A DNA stretch of 64,000 nucleotides from Leptofilum sp965223525. GTDB taxonomy: Bacteria; Chloroflexota; Anaerolineae; Promineifilales; Promineifilaceae. The stretch lies in NCBI RefSeq assembly GCF_965223525.1, contig NZ_CBDCWX010000004.1, positions 868,001-932,000 on the forward strand. Direction: 5' to 3'. The position numbers and the translations under genes are program-made. How positions within the stretch are numbered: position 1 is the first letter of the stretch; every line of letters begins with the position of its first letter. Of this stretch, positions 26,184 through 34,263 are shown piece after piece. The notes beneath the pieces were generated by a model. The model was not told the DNA's origin. It did no database searches and worked only from the letters and a program-made list of their open reading frames with translations.

Positions 26184-26498
26184 GTTTCAATTTACGATTT
26201 TTGACTGACGATTTTCGATTGGGTTCTCATCAATCAATGTTGATCCTCTTGTAGGGGCTAGGCAGGTGGGTAACACTTGTGCCATTTCCCCTAACGATTT
26301 CTCCACCTGCCTAGCCCTTTTATTTTGCCCGGCGCAAATGTGGGCAAACATGGGCGAGGCAATTGGTGAAGCGGTCATTCGTTGTGACAAGGTGTATCCC
26401 AATTGCCTCGCCCCTACCTGCACAAATGGGACAAGGCGCAAAAGCCGGAATTGTATCAACCGCCATGCACTTTGCCGAAAAGTAACAAGCTGTCAACT
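26184..26498. repeat. Spacer with two inverted repeats, family H
   Basis: AGGGGCTAGGCAGGTGG and CCACCTGCCTAGCCCTT frame 26255-26322. GGGCGAGGCAATTGG and CCAATTGCCTCGCCCCT frame 26353-26416. A third copy of the family lies at 53022-53092. Nothing coding was seen in this 315-bp gap. Confidence 0.8.
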
Positions 26499-27341
26499 TT
26501 ACATGCTCAAAAACCAATCGTGATCAATATCCACTTTCTCAACAGACACCAATTTTGTTTGGATTCCGAGATTAAGTTCTTTTAGCTTTTCTGCCAATAG
26601 ATCGCCATCAATAAGATCGATTGCAGGCGCACCGTCTCTAGTTGCTTCTTTTTCAGCATCTCGTGTGAAGTTACCAGTTGTAATAAACAGACCTTTATCA
26701 GCACGCCCAACCATTGCTCCGCGAAAGTCCCGAATATGGCTGACGGACACCGAGCCTTTGTAACGTTTGCATTGAAAAATGACATGGAAGCTGAGTAAGC
26801 CGCCTAGTCGCATAATGCCTTTGCCGTCAATGCCACCGTCTCCACTTTTTCCCGTTACCTCAACCTGAATGAAACCAGACTCTCTTAACAACCTTTGGGT
26901 AAGTCTCTCAAACGCACTTGGATCCATTTTGAGTAGCGTTTCCAATAACTCTTCTTTCCAAGAGAGTTCATCTTCAAGGGTTTCGGATTCTTCAGAGGAA
27001 TTGCGCTCTTTCTTGTCAAGGCTGCGAACGAATCGCTTAACTTTAGCCGGATTCACTTTTTCAGTTTGTCTACCCTGACTGGTAAGTGCCCAAACGCCTC
27101 TGGATGAATTCTCCAATAATCCATATTTCTTCAGGTATGTGCGAGTCCAAGCTAATCGGTATTCAACTTTCGTTTGGCTACTTTTTTCAGGATTTTGCAA
27201 AACTTCCAATTGTTCATCGGAAAGCTGTAATTCCTCAGAAACTTTTGCATAAATTTCCTCAACTGTCCCAGAGCCACCTAGTTTTTTAAGGGCTTGAAGC
27301 AAGGGGTTCATCATCTGGTCATAAGTTGGTATTTTGCTCAT
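26499..27341 (-). CDS. mrr: Mrr-type restriction endonuclease
   Basis: Putative nuclease of 280 residues acting on foreign or modified DNA. The N-terminal half has the Mrr_N winged-helix region (PTYDQMMNPLLQALKKLGGSG). The C-terminal half has the Mrr catalytic core: SGDGGIDGKG (D168, D172) and FQCKRYKG (Q190, K192), followed by GLFITTGNFTRDA. No methyltransferase or specificity gene lies beside it, so it may be a solitary type IV-like enzyme. It interrupts the C1 cluster between etfA and the activase gene. It lacks the ACGGCCGT palindrome that fills its neighbours and looks more AT-rich, which suggests recent arrival. Confidence 0.88.
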   Translation of the reverse strand: MSKIPTYDQMMNPLLQALKKLGGSGTVEEIYAKVSEELQLSDEQLEVLQNPEKSSQTKVEYRLAWTRTYLKKYGLLENSSRGVWALTSQGRQTEKVNPAKVKRFVRSLDKKERNSSEESETLEDELSWKEELLETLLKMDPSAFERLTQRLLRESGFIQVEVTGKSGDGGIDGKGIMRLGGLLSFHVIFQCKRYKGSVSVSHIRDFRGAMVGRADKGLFITTGNFTRDAEKEATRDGAPAIDLIDGDLLAEKLKELNLGIQTKLVSVEKVDIDHDWFLSM

Positions 27342-27353
27342 TGGATTAGTCTA

Positions 27354-28313
27354 TTATCCCTTCAACTCAGCAATCAAGGCTGGTAAAACCTCGTGCAAAT
27401 CGCCGATGACGGCGTAGTCGGCTTTGGTCATCATGGGGGCTTCAGGATCGGTGTTGATTGCCAGGATTTTCTTGGCACCTTTGCAGCCCACCCAATGCTG
27501 AATCGCCCCGCTGATGCCGCAGGCGATATACAAATCGGGGGCAATACGCGTACCGGTTTGCCCCACCTGGTCGGCATGGGGTCGCCAGCCCAGGTTGGTG
27601 ACGACGCGAGAACCACCCACTGCGCCGCCCAGTAGATCGGCCAGCTCTTCCAGCACAGTAAACCCTTCGGCACTGCCCACGCCGCGTCCGCCGCCGACTA
27701 CTAGCCGCGCTTCCGCCAGCGAGACTTTGTCGCTTTCTGGCAGTTCACGCCCCGTCACCCGCACCCGGAACGCCTTGTTGCTTAGTTCGGCGGCAAAAGT
27801 TGTCACGGTCATGTCGGGTACAGGTGCTTCGCTTACGGGCAGGGTGAGCGGGGCGACGGTGAGCAGCTTGAGTTCACCCGGCAGGCGGGCTTCTTCAAGC
27901 AGGCTGCCGCCCCAGCGCACGCGGGTCACTTCGTACAGGTCGCCCGTGGCGACGCGGGTGACGTTGGCCGCCATTGGTAAATCGAGCCGGGCGGCGACGT
28001 GCGCCATGACTTCATTGCCTCGCTCTGTACCGGTTGCCATGATGGCTTTGGGCGATTCGGCGGCGGCAACTTGCACCACCGCTTCTGCCCATGCTTCCGG
28101 AGCGTAGTCGTCTAGCTGGTCGTGGGTCACCACAATGGCGCGATTCACGCCGTATGTGGCTAAACTGTCTGCTAGGGATGCTGCGTTTTGGCCGATAAGG
28201 ACGGCCGTAACCGCCACACCCTCACTCGCCGCCACCTCCCGCGCCAGCGTGAGCATCTCCAAAGATTGGCTGTTTAGTTTGCCCCGGTCGTGTTCTATGA
28301 TGCCTATGATCAT
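27354..28313 (-). CDS. etfA: Electron transfer flavoprotein subunit alpha
   Basis: With EtfB, takes electrons from flavin dehydrogenases to the respiratory chain. It has 319 residues. The C-terminal FAD domain is clear: VVGGGRGVGS, then PHADQVGQTGTRIAPDLYIA, CGISGAIQHWVG and AINTDPEAPM. It follows etfB after a short repeat, and both follow the DMGDH/sarcosine dehydrogenase-like gene that is its likely donor. Confidence 0.95.
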   Translation of the reverse strand: MIIGIIEHDRGKLNSQSLEMLTLAREVAASEGVAVTAVLIGQNAASLADSLATYGVNRAIVVTHDQLDDYAPEAWAEAVVQVAAAESPKAIMATGTERGNEVMAHVAARLDLPMAANVTRVATGDLYEVTRVRWGGSLLEEARLPGELKLLTVAPLTLPVSEAPVPDMTVTTFAAELSNKAFRVRVTGRELPESDKVSLAEARLVVGGGRGVGSAEGFTVLEELADLLGGAVGGSRVVTNLGWRPHADQVGQTGTRIAPDLYIACGISGAIQHWVGCKGAKKILAINTDPEAPMMTKADYAVIGDLHEVLPALIAELKG

Positions 28314-28334
28314 TTACTTTCTCACTTTGTTCCT

Positions 28335-28390
28335 ATAAGTGAAAAGTGGGGTCTCTCTTTTTACTTTTCACTTATCACTTTTCACTTCTT
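28335..28390. repeat. Palindromic repeat between etfB and etfA
   Basis: AAGTGAAAAGT near the left end pairs with ACTTTTCACTT; the latter word is repeated (ACTTTTCACTTATCACTTTT). The repeat begins directly after the etfB stop. Confidence 0.7.
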
Positions 28391-29149
28391 TTACTCCAAA
28401 AACTTCAGCTCCCGCAAAATCTCTGCAATTCTGGGAACGGCCGTAACCCCATCCCCTAAAATCTCCGTTGCGCTGCCCTGCTCTGGCGGCGTAACAAATT
28501 TCACCATTTCCAGGCCGCCGGGCAGCTTTTGCGGTTCGCTGACCTGCAGCGGCTTCTTTTTAGCCCGTAGTCGCCCCGGCACCGAGGGGTAGCGGGGTAA
28601 GTTGATGCCTTCCTTCACGGTCATCACCGCCGGAAGAGCCACTTCATAAATTTCAAAGCCGCCGCCAGCTTCACGCTTGGCCGTTACCGTTTCCCCAGCA
28701 ATCTCCAACGCCTTCACGCCCGTTACGCAGGGCAAATCCAGCGCATGGGCGACGCGGACGCCCACCTGATAGCCGCCGCTGTCGGCCGCTTCGTTGCCGA
28801 ACAGCAGCAGGTCAAAAGCATCGTCGGCGGTTTGAGTCGCTGACACAATCGCGTTGGCCGTCGCCATTGGGTTCCAGTCGCTGCCGTCTGTTTGCAGCAG
28901 GATGCCCTTGTCTGCCCCGACGGCTAGCGCGTCCCGCAGCTGCTGCGTGGCGGCTTCTTCGCCCAGCGTTAGCACCGTCACGCTGCCGCCGTGCTTTTCT
29001 ACCAACTGCACCGCCTCTTCCACGGCGCACTCTTCATGGGGGCTAACGGTAAAGCCCAAATTGCGCGTCTCAATGGCTCGTGCATCTTCCGTCAGCACAA
29101 TTTTTGCCCCAGTCGCCGGGACGCGCTTGACGCAAACTAATATTTCCAT
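28391..29149 (-). CDS. etfB: Electron transfer flavoprotein subunit beta
   Basis: Partner of EtfA, 252 residues. Family landmarks are MEILVCVKRVPATGAKI, the AVEEAVQLVEKHGG helix, DLLLFGNEAADSGGYQVG and the LPAVMTVKEGINLPRYPSV adenine-nucleotide region. GAAGGTG lies just before the ATG. It is encoded directly after the flavin dehydrogenase gene. Confidence 0.95.
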   Translation of the reverse strand: MEILVCVKRVPATGAKIVLTEDARAIETRNLGFTVSPHEECAVEEAVQLVEKHGGSVTVLTLGEEAATQQLRDALAVGADKGILLQTDGSDWNPMATANAIVSATQTADDAFDLLLFGNEAADSGGYQVGVRVAHALDLPCVTGVKALEIAGETVTAKREAGGGFEIYEVALPAVMTVKEGINLPRYPSVPGRLRAKKKPLQVSEPQKLPGGLEMVKFVTPPEQGSATEILGDGVTAVPRIAEILRELKFLE

Positions 29150-29164
29150 AAGGCACCTTCGAAT

Positions 29165-29236
29165 GAAGGTAATTGGGTAATTAGGTAATTGAGTAATTGA
29201 ACAAAATTACCTAATTACTCAATTACCCAATTACTT
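29165..29236. repeat. Near-perfect palindrome of TAATT words
   Basis: GTAATTGGGTAATTAGGTAA TTGAGTAATTG on the left is mirrored by AATTACTCAATTACCCAATT AC on the right around an ACAAAATTACC centre. Its first word supplies the TAA stop of the flavin dehydrogenase gene. Confidence 0.8.
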
Positions 29237-31747
29237 TTTCATCCGCTCATTTTCCGGGTCAAACAACGGCCGACTGCCAGCGACGGCAACGGTGACCGGA
29301 TACAGCTCTGTCATATATTCCACGGCTAATTTTGTGCCTTCTTTGGCGTATTGGGGGGGCAAGTAGGCCAGCAGCAGCAGCTTGCCCACCGATGGCCCAG
29401 CCCCGGCGGTGGTGACGTATGAAGGACGGCCGTGTGAATCAACAATGCGCTCACCGTCGGGGGTGACGATGGGTTCGCCACCGTTCATGTAGCGTTTCAC
29501 GCCGCTGGCCGACGTGTGATCATCCACCGTGAGCGTACACAAAATGGCCGCTGGTTCCTCTTCTCTGGCTTTGAGATAGGCTTCTTTGCCAATGAAGTCG
29601 GCACGTTTCACCAGGCGGCGGTCTAACCCCGCCTCAACGGGACTGTATTCGCCTTCCAGTTCATGCCCCATCAGCCGGTACCCTTTTTCCAGCCGTCCCG
29701 TCGTGCCGTACACGCCGATCCCGACGGGCACGAGGCGGTACTGTTGCCCCGCTGCCCAGAGCGTGTCCCATAATTTCAGGCCATATTCCATGTCCGTGGT
29801 GATTTCCCAGCCCAGTTCGCCCACGTAAGAGATGCGGAAGGCGGTGGCGGGGATGCCGTTGATGATGAGATTTTTGACGGTGCTGTAGGGAAAGGCTTCG
29901 TTGGAAACATCATCGGCCGTGATCGATTGCAGCACGTCGCGGGCGTGTGGCCCCCACAGGCCAATGGTGCAAAGTGCCGATGTTTTGTCGGTGAAGGTGA
30001 CGGAGTCATCTTTGGGCAGATTGTCCATGAACCACTTCTTGTCCCGCGCTCCGTCGCCACCGCCCGTGACGACGCGGTATTTCTCTTTTGCTAACCGCAA
30101 AATGGTGAGATCAGATTTGAAGCCGCCGTGTGGGTTCAAAATGGGGGTGTACACGCCGCGCCCGACGGCCACGTCCATCTTGTTGACGGCCATCTTCTCG
30201 ATGTAATCCACCACGCCGGGGCCTTCGACATCAAAAAAGGCAAAGGCGGTGAGATCAACCATCGCCACCCGCTCGCGCATGGCGAGGTGTTCGGCGTTGA
30301 TGATGGGCGACCACCAGCGGGCGTCCCACTCATGCGGCCGTTTATTAACCTGATCGCCATACTCATCCAGTAATGTTTCGTTGCTGTTGTACCATTGCGG
30401 CCGTTCCCAGCCCGCCGTCTCAAAAAATTCAGCACCTAGCTCGACTTCACGAATGTAAAAGGGGCTGACGCGCACGTTGCGGTTGGAGGCCCACTGTTCA
30501 CGGGGATGGACAATACCGTAGGTTTTGTTGAACGCTTCGGAGGTGCGGGCGTTGATGTGGTGTTTGGTACGGCCGTATCCATAAAAACGCGAAATGTCCG
30601 AAGCATGAATATCAATCTCTGATGCCCCGTGCGTGAACCACTCAACGGCCGCTCGGGCAAAACCGGGGGCTTCCTTAATCCAAATAGCCGCCACCGACCA
30701 CAGATTTTTCACTTCGATTGTCTCACCAATCAGCGGCGCACCGTCTGGCGTGAGCGAAAGCAGGCCGTTGATGGCGTGACGAATGCCAGCCTTTTCGTCG
30801 CCCAAAATTTCGGGCATCAGTTCCAGCGCCTGCTCTAGCTGTGGTTCAAAATCATCTTCGGTAAAAGGTAGCTCGGTGGGCGACATGGCCGACTCTTCAA
30901 TGGAGGGAATCTCTTTGGCGTCCATCAAAATGGGGCGATGGGCGTAGGAGCCGACTTCCATGTCGTTGCCGTTTTGCCGCTCATAGCAAAAAGTGTCCAT
31001 GTCGCGCACGATGGGATACTCAATTTCGCTGGAGGTTTGCTCCATCAGTGCCAGCGGCCCCACGCTAATCATTTGGTGGACGGCGGGAGTTAGGGGAATA
31101 GTGGCTCCGGCCATCTCAGCCAATTTGGGGCTCCAGACCCCAGCGGCGATCATGACGTATTTGGCCTTAATTTTGCCCCGATTGGTGACGACGGCTTTGA
31201 TTTTGCCCTTTTTCACCACCAAATCTTCAATTTCGGTATTGGGGAACATCTGCAAAGCCCCTTGCTCGATGGCGTATTCGCGCATCAGTGTGCCCGCCCG
31301 CAGCGAATCCACCACGCCAACGCTGGGGGTGTAAAAGCCGCCCAGGATGACGCTTTTGTCAATGTACGGCACCAGCTCTTCAACCTCATCTGGCGTGAGC
31401 AAGCGGGACTCGATGCCCCAGGCTTTGGCCGAAGCCATGCGTCGCCGCAATTCTTCCATGCGCTCTTCAGTGCGGGCGACTTCGATGCCACCGCTTTCGG
31501 TAAAAACACCCAGCTCTTTGTACTGCTGCATACTGTCTAGGGTGGTCATCGCCATCTCTTTGGAATGGTCTACGGGGAAGATGAAGTTGGAAGCGTGGCC
31601 GGTGGAGCCGCCGGGGTTGGGCAGCGGGCCTTTGTCTAGCAGCACAATATCTTTCCAGCCGTGCTTGGCTAGATGGTAAACCAGGCCATTGCCCACAATC
31701 CCCGCGCCAATGACGACGATTTTTGCTTTTTTAGGTAAATCACTCAT
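29231..31747 (-). CDS. Dimethylglycine/sarcosine dehydrogenase-like flavoprotein (DAO + GcvT domains)
   Basis: Oxidative N-demethylase of 838 residues, expected to hand formaldehyde-level carbon to THF and electrons to ETF. The N-terminal FAD domain has VVIGAGIVGNG (12-22) and GSTGH; H51 is at the position that binds FAD covalently in mammalian dimethylglycine dehydrogenase (GSTWHA). The C-terminal half has FAO_M and GcvT-type folate domains (GLDRRLVKRADFIGKEAYLK near the end). I chose the ATG at 31747 because GAGGAG precedes it. The exact substrate (dimethylglycine, sarcosine or another methylamine) is inferred from the MttB neighbour. Confidence 0.85.
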   Translation of the reverse strand: MSDLPKKAKIVVIGAGIVGNGLVYHLAKHGWKDIVLLDKGPLPNPGGSTGHASNFIFPVDHSKEMAMTTLDSMQQYKELGVFTESGGIEVARTEERMEELRRRMASAKAWGIESRLLTPDEVEELVPYIDKSVILGGFYTPSVGVVDSLRAGTLMREYAIEQGALQMFPNTEIEDLVVKKGKIKAVVTNRGKIKAKYVMIAAGVWSPKLAEMAGATIPLTPAVHQMISVGPLALMEQTSSEIEYPIVRDMDTFCYERQNGNDMEVGSYAHRPILMDAKEIPSIEESAMSPTELPFTEDDFEPQLEQALELMPEILGDEKAGIRHAINGLLSLTPDGAPLIGETIEVKNLWSVAAIWIKEAPGFARAAVEWFTHGASEIDIHASDISRFYGYGRTKHHINARTSEAFNKTYGIVHPREQWASNRNVRVSPFYIREVELGAEFFETAGWERPQWYNSNETLLDEYGDQVNKRPHEWDARWWSPIINAEHLAMRERVAMVDLTAFAFFDVEGPGVVDYIEKMAVNKMDVAVGRGVYTPILNPHGGFKSDLTILRLAKEKYRVVTGGGDGARDKKWFMDNLPKDDSVTFTDKTSALCTIGLWGPHARDVLQSITADDVSNEAFPYSTVKNLIINGIPATAFRISYVGELGWEITTDMEYGLKLWDTLWAAGQQYRLVPVGIGVYGTTGRLEKGYRLMGHELEGEYSPVEAGLDRRLVKRADFIGKEAYLKAREEEPAAILCTLTVDDHTSASGVKRYMNGGEPIVTPDGERIVDSHGRPSYVTTAGAGPSVGKLLLLAYLPPQYAKEGTKLAVEYMTELYPVTVAVAGSRPLFDPENERMKK

Positions 31748-31756
31748 GTTCAAAAC

Positions 31757-31800
31757 TCCTCGTTTAACCTCCCGGAGGTTCAAAACCTCCGGGAGGTTAA
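31757..31800. repeat. Inverted repeat between mttB-like and dehydrogenase genes
   Basis: TTAACCTCCCGGAGGTT and AACCTCCGGGAGGTTAA are reverse complements around a CAAA centre. The element starts at the mttB-like stop and its left arm lies just before the dehydrogenase ribosome binding site. The arms contain GGAGG and CCTCC, so the fold could hide or mimic Shine-Dalgarno sequences. Confidence 0.8.
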
Positions 31801-31801
31801 T

Positions 31802-33334
31802 TTAATATTCTGGTTTGATCTCTTCCTTGCGTTTGGTCATGAAGGCTTGTAAGGCTTCGTCGGTGGCGGGGTCTAGGGGAGGGGGTTGGTATTGGCGGAG
31901 GAGCTGTTTGTAACGGCCGTTTGCCTTCTCCGTCGCTGTTTTACCCCCCTCATCCCGCCACTGCTCAAACGAGTTGTAATCAAAAAAGTCGGAACGATGG
32001 AACGCCTCGCGGAAATTTTGGATGGTGTGCGGCGTACCCAAATGGTGGCCGTCTGTAGGCACAGTTCGCAGCGCGTCCATCGCCATACCGTTTTCAGACA
32101 AATCCAAGCCCTGTATAAATTTGTGGTACATCCCCAGCAGCTCATTGTCCATCACAAATTTCTCATAGCCAGCAGCCAAGCCGCCTTCCAGCCAGCCAGC
32201 AGCGTGCAGTACAAAGTTCACCCGCGCCTGAACCGCTGGCAGCATCACCATCACAGATTCGTAAGCCGCTTGGGCATCCGGGATTTTGCTGCTGGTAAAC
32301 ATGCCGCCGCTGCGGTAGGGTAGGCCATGTCGCCGCGCTAGCTGCCCGGCGGCGTACAGCGTTAGCTGGCTTTCTGGCGAGCCAAAGACGGGGGCACCGC
32401 TTTGCAGATCGATGTTGGTTTGGAAGGCGCCGTAAACAACTGGCGTACCGGGATTGACCATTTGGGTAAACACAATGCCCGCCAATGCCTCTGCGTTGAG
32501 CTGCACCAGCGTGCCGGCAATACCCACCGGCGCCATCGCCCCAGAAAAGATGAACGGGGTGATGATGAGTGCCTGCCGCGCTTTGGCATACACTTTCAGT
32601 GCGCCAAGCATCCGGTCGTCTAGCCGACGGGGGCTGCTGATGTTGATGAGTCCGACAACGGCCGTTTCCTCCGCCAATCGTTCCGCCCCAAACAAAATCT
32701 CAGCCATTCGTACGCTGTCGGCCGCATTTTCGGCAGAGGTCACAGAGCCCATAAATGGTTTGTCGCTATATTTGATGTGACTGTACACCATGTCCAGGTG
32801 GCGAGTGTGGGTTGGTTCATCCGTTGGTTCCACAATGGTGCCGCCAGAGTGATGCAGCCAGGGACTCAGGTAGGTGAGCTTGATGAAATTGCGAAAATCC
32901 TCCAGGGTGGCTTCCCGTCGTCCGCGATCCATGTTGTAGACAAACGGTGGGCCGTACACAGGCGCAAAACAGATGTGGTTGCCGCCGATGAGCACATGTC
33001 TGTCTGAGTTGCGGGCAATTTGAGTGAACTGACTGGGAGCCTTCGCCACATAGTCGGCAATCATTTCCCGGTCGAAGAAGGCCGTATCCCCTTCCAGGCG
33101 CACGCCATGCTGCTTCAGGATTGTTTGAGCCTCGTCGTCGTAAAAGTCAATGCCAACATCGGACAAAATCTCTAGTGAGGCGTTGTGAATTTGCTCCAAT
33201 CCTTCTTCATTAAGCAGCTCAAACGTCGGCAGCTTGTGAACAGGCTGTGTGATTTTGGCAATGTCGGGGGATTTTGAATCGGTCTGTTGTCGCTTGCGAC
33301 GGCTAACGCGACGCTTACGCCTATCGCGGCTCAT
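31802..33334 (-). CDS. MttB-family (non-pyrrolysine) methyltransferase, glycine betaine MtgB-like
   Basis: Transfers a methyl group from a quaternary or tertiary amine to the corrinoid protein. It has 510 residues and the MttB TIM-barrel signature (PTFELLNEEGLEQIHNASLE, EILSDVGI, PGTPVVYGAF, YRSGGMFTSSKIPD). The frame is uninterrupted, so there is no in-frame amber codon for pyrrolysine. This places it with MtgB-like enzymes, several of which act on glycine betaine, carnitine or proline betaine. The first 20 residues are an Arg/Lys-rich extension (MSRDRRKRRVSRRKRQQTD). AGGAGG precedes the ATG. The GntR regulator is directly upstream. Confidence 0.88.
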   Translation of the reverse strand: MSRDRRKRRVSRRKRQQTDSKSPDIAKITQPVHKLPTFELLNEEGLEQIHNASLEILSDVGIDFYDDEAQTILKQHGVRLEGDTAFFDREMIADYVAKAPSQFTQIARNSDRHVLIGGNHICFAPVYGPPFVYNMDRGRREATLEDFRNFIKLTYLSPWLHHSGGTIVEPTDEPTHTRHLDMVYSHIKYSDKPFMGSVTSAENAADSVRMAEILFGAERLAEETAVVGLINISSPRRLDDRMLGALKVYAKARQALIITPFIFSGAMAPVGIAGTLVQLNAEALAGIVFTQMVNPGTPVVYGAFQTNIDLQSGAPVFGSPESQLTLYAAGQLARRHGLPYRSGGMFTSSKIPDAQAAYESVMVMLPAVQARVNFVLHAAGWLEGGLAAGYEKFVMDNELLGMYHKFIQGLDLSENGMAMDALRTVPTDGHHLGTPHTIQNFREAFHRSDFFDYNSFEQWRDEGGKTATEKANGRYKQLLRQYQPPPLDPATDEALQAFMTKRKEEIKPEY

Positions 33335-33358
33335 AGACGGTTCCTCCTGAGCGGCAAA

Positions 33359-34054
33359 TCATGTGGGCAGAAGCTGCGCCGATTTGCCTAAAATGGCGTT
33401 TTCTATGTATTGTTGGTACGCCGCAATATGACCGTGCATTAAGGCAACGGCTTCCGTTGCTGCACCTTCTCGCAAGGCAGCCATTATTTGCTCATGTTCC
33501 ACAATATGTTCGTGTTTAACGACCTTTTCTTTATTGTCGCCCAGTTTGTCTAACGCCACATTCCACATTCTCAGGCTAAGTGGGTAGAGTGCCATCAGGG
33601 TTTGCTCTAAAAATTGGTTGTCGGCAGCTTTGTAAATGATGCGGTGGCACTGGTCGTCAATGGCGATGAGTTGTTCTGGGGAGATATTGCCGGGGGGATA
33701 CGCCTGTTTAAGCACGTATTCCATCTCTTGCCAATGGTTGGCCGTTCCGCGTGTTGTGGCTAATTTGGTGGCCATACATTCCAGTTCCAGCCGCATTTCA
33801 TACAGCCGCTGTAAATCGGTCAGGTTGATGGGGGTCACAAAGATGCCGCGCCGGGGAATGATGTTGACGAGGCGCTCTAGCTCTAGCCGTTTGAGTGCTT
33901 CGCGGATGGGGGTTCGCCCTAAATTCAGCTCTTCTTGTAATTGTCCTTCATCTACAACAGAGCTTGGGGGCAAGGCCAGGGTGACAATCTTTTGCCGAAT
34001 TAGCTCATACGCTTGTTCGCTGAGTGAGCGGTGGGCAGTTGGATTAACGCTCAT
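33359..34054 (-). CDS. GntR-family regulator (FCD/FadR type)
   Basis: Likely controller of the C1 cluster. It has 231 residues: an N-terminal winged helix (SEQAYELIRQKIVTLALPPS; GRTPIREALKRLE) and a C-terminal FCD domain with the metal-type residues D and H in IDDQCHRI and the later histidines (HEHIVEHEQIM; ALMHGHI). It lies 24 bp upstream of the mttB-like gene in the same direction. A tandem GATATATC site upstream is a candidate operator. The ligand would be expected to be the pathway substrate, which is inference. Confidence 0.9.
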   Translation of the reverse strand: MSVNPTAHRSLSEQAYELIRQKIVTLALPPSSVVDEGQLQEELNLGRTPIREALKRLELERLVNIIPRRGIFVTPINLTDLQRLYEMRLELECMATKLATTRGTANHWQEMEYVLKQAYPPGNISPEQLIAIDDQCHRIIYKAADNQFLEQTLMALYPLSLRMWNVALDKLGDNKEKVVKHEHIVEHEQIMAALREGAATEAVALMHGHIAAYQQYIENAILGKSAQLLPT

Positions 34055-34076
34055 AATGTGTGACCCTCAATTGGTT

Positions 34077-34098
34077 TGATATATCTGTGATATATCTG
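34077..34098. promoter_or_regulatory. Tandem 11-bp operator-like site upstream of the GntR gene
   Basis: TGATATATCTG occurs twice in immediate succession (34077-34087 and 34088-34098). Each copy contains the palindrome GATATATC, and the two centres are one helical turn apart. It lies 23 bases before the regulator's start, as expected for autoregulation. Confidence 0.5.
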
Positions 34099-34215
34099 AG
34101 CTTGGCTGCAATGTTAACACACGATTAAGGGGATGCAAGAAATTGCCGTGTTTAACTTGCCTGCGCGGCGTGCAAGGGTATTTGGTAAGGGCGCGCCTCT
34201 GTGCGTACTTGGCGC

Positions 34216-34237
34216 GGGCAGACACGGAGGTCTGCCC
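34216..34237. repeat. Small inverted repeat in the spacer before the SH3 gene end
   Basis: GGGCAGAC and GTCTGCCC flank ACGGAG, followed by CCTACC. It lies between two minus-strand genes and may help to end the SH3 protein transcript. Confidence 0.5.
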
Positions 34238-34263
34238 CTACCCATTGCAAAAAATTTAAAGGG

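Noticed and set aside
26187..26523. Small open frames between the activase and mrr genes
   Set aside because: They read through the family H palindromes on both strands and look like repeat translation only.
5145..29236. CRISPR array
   Set aside because: The repeats are inverted, isolated and different in each spacer; there is no regular repeat-spacer pattern and no cas gene.
31802..33334. Possible pyrrolysine-encoding mttB
   Set aside because: The frame runs through 510 codons with no in-frame TAG, so no amber recoding is needed; no pyl genes are seen.
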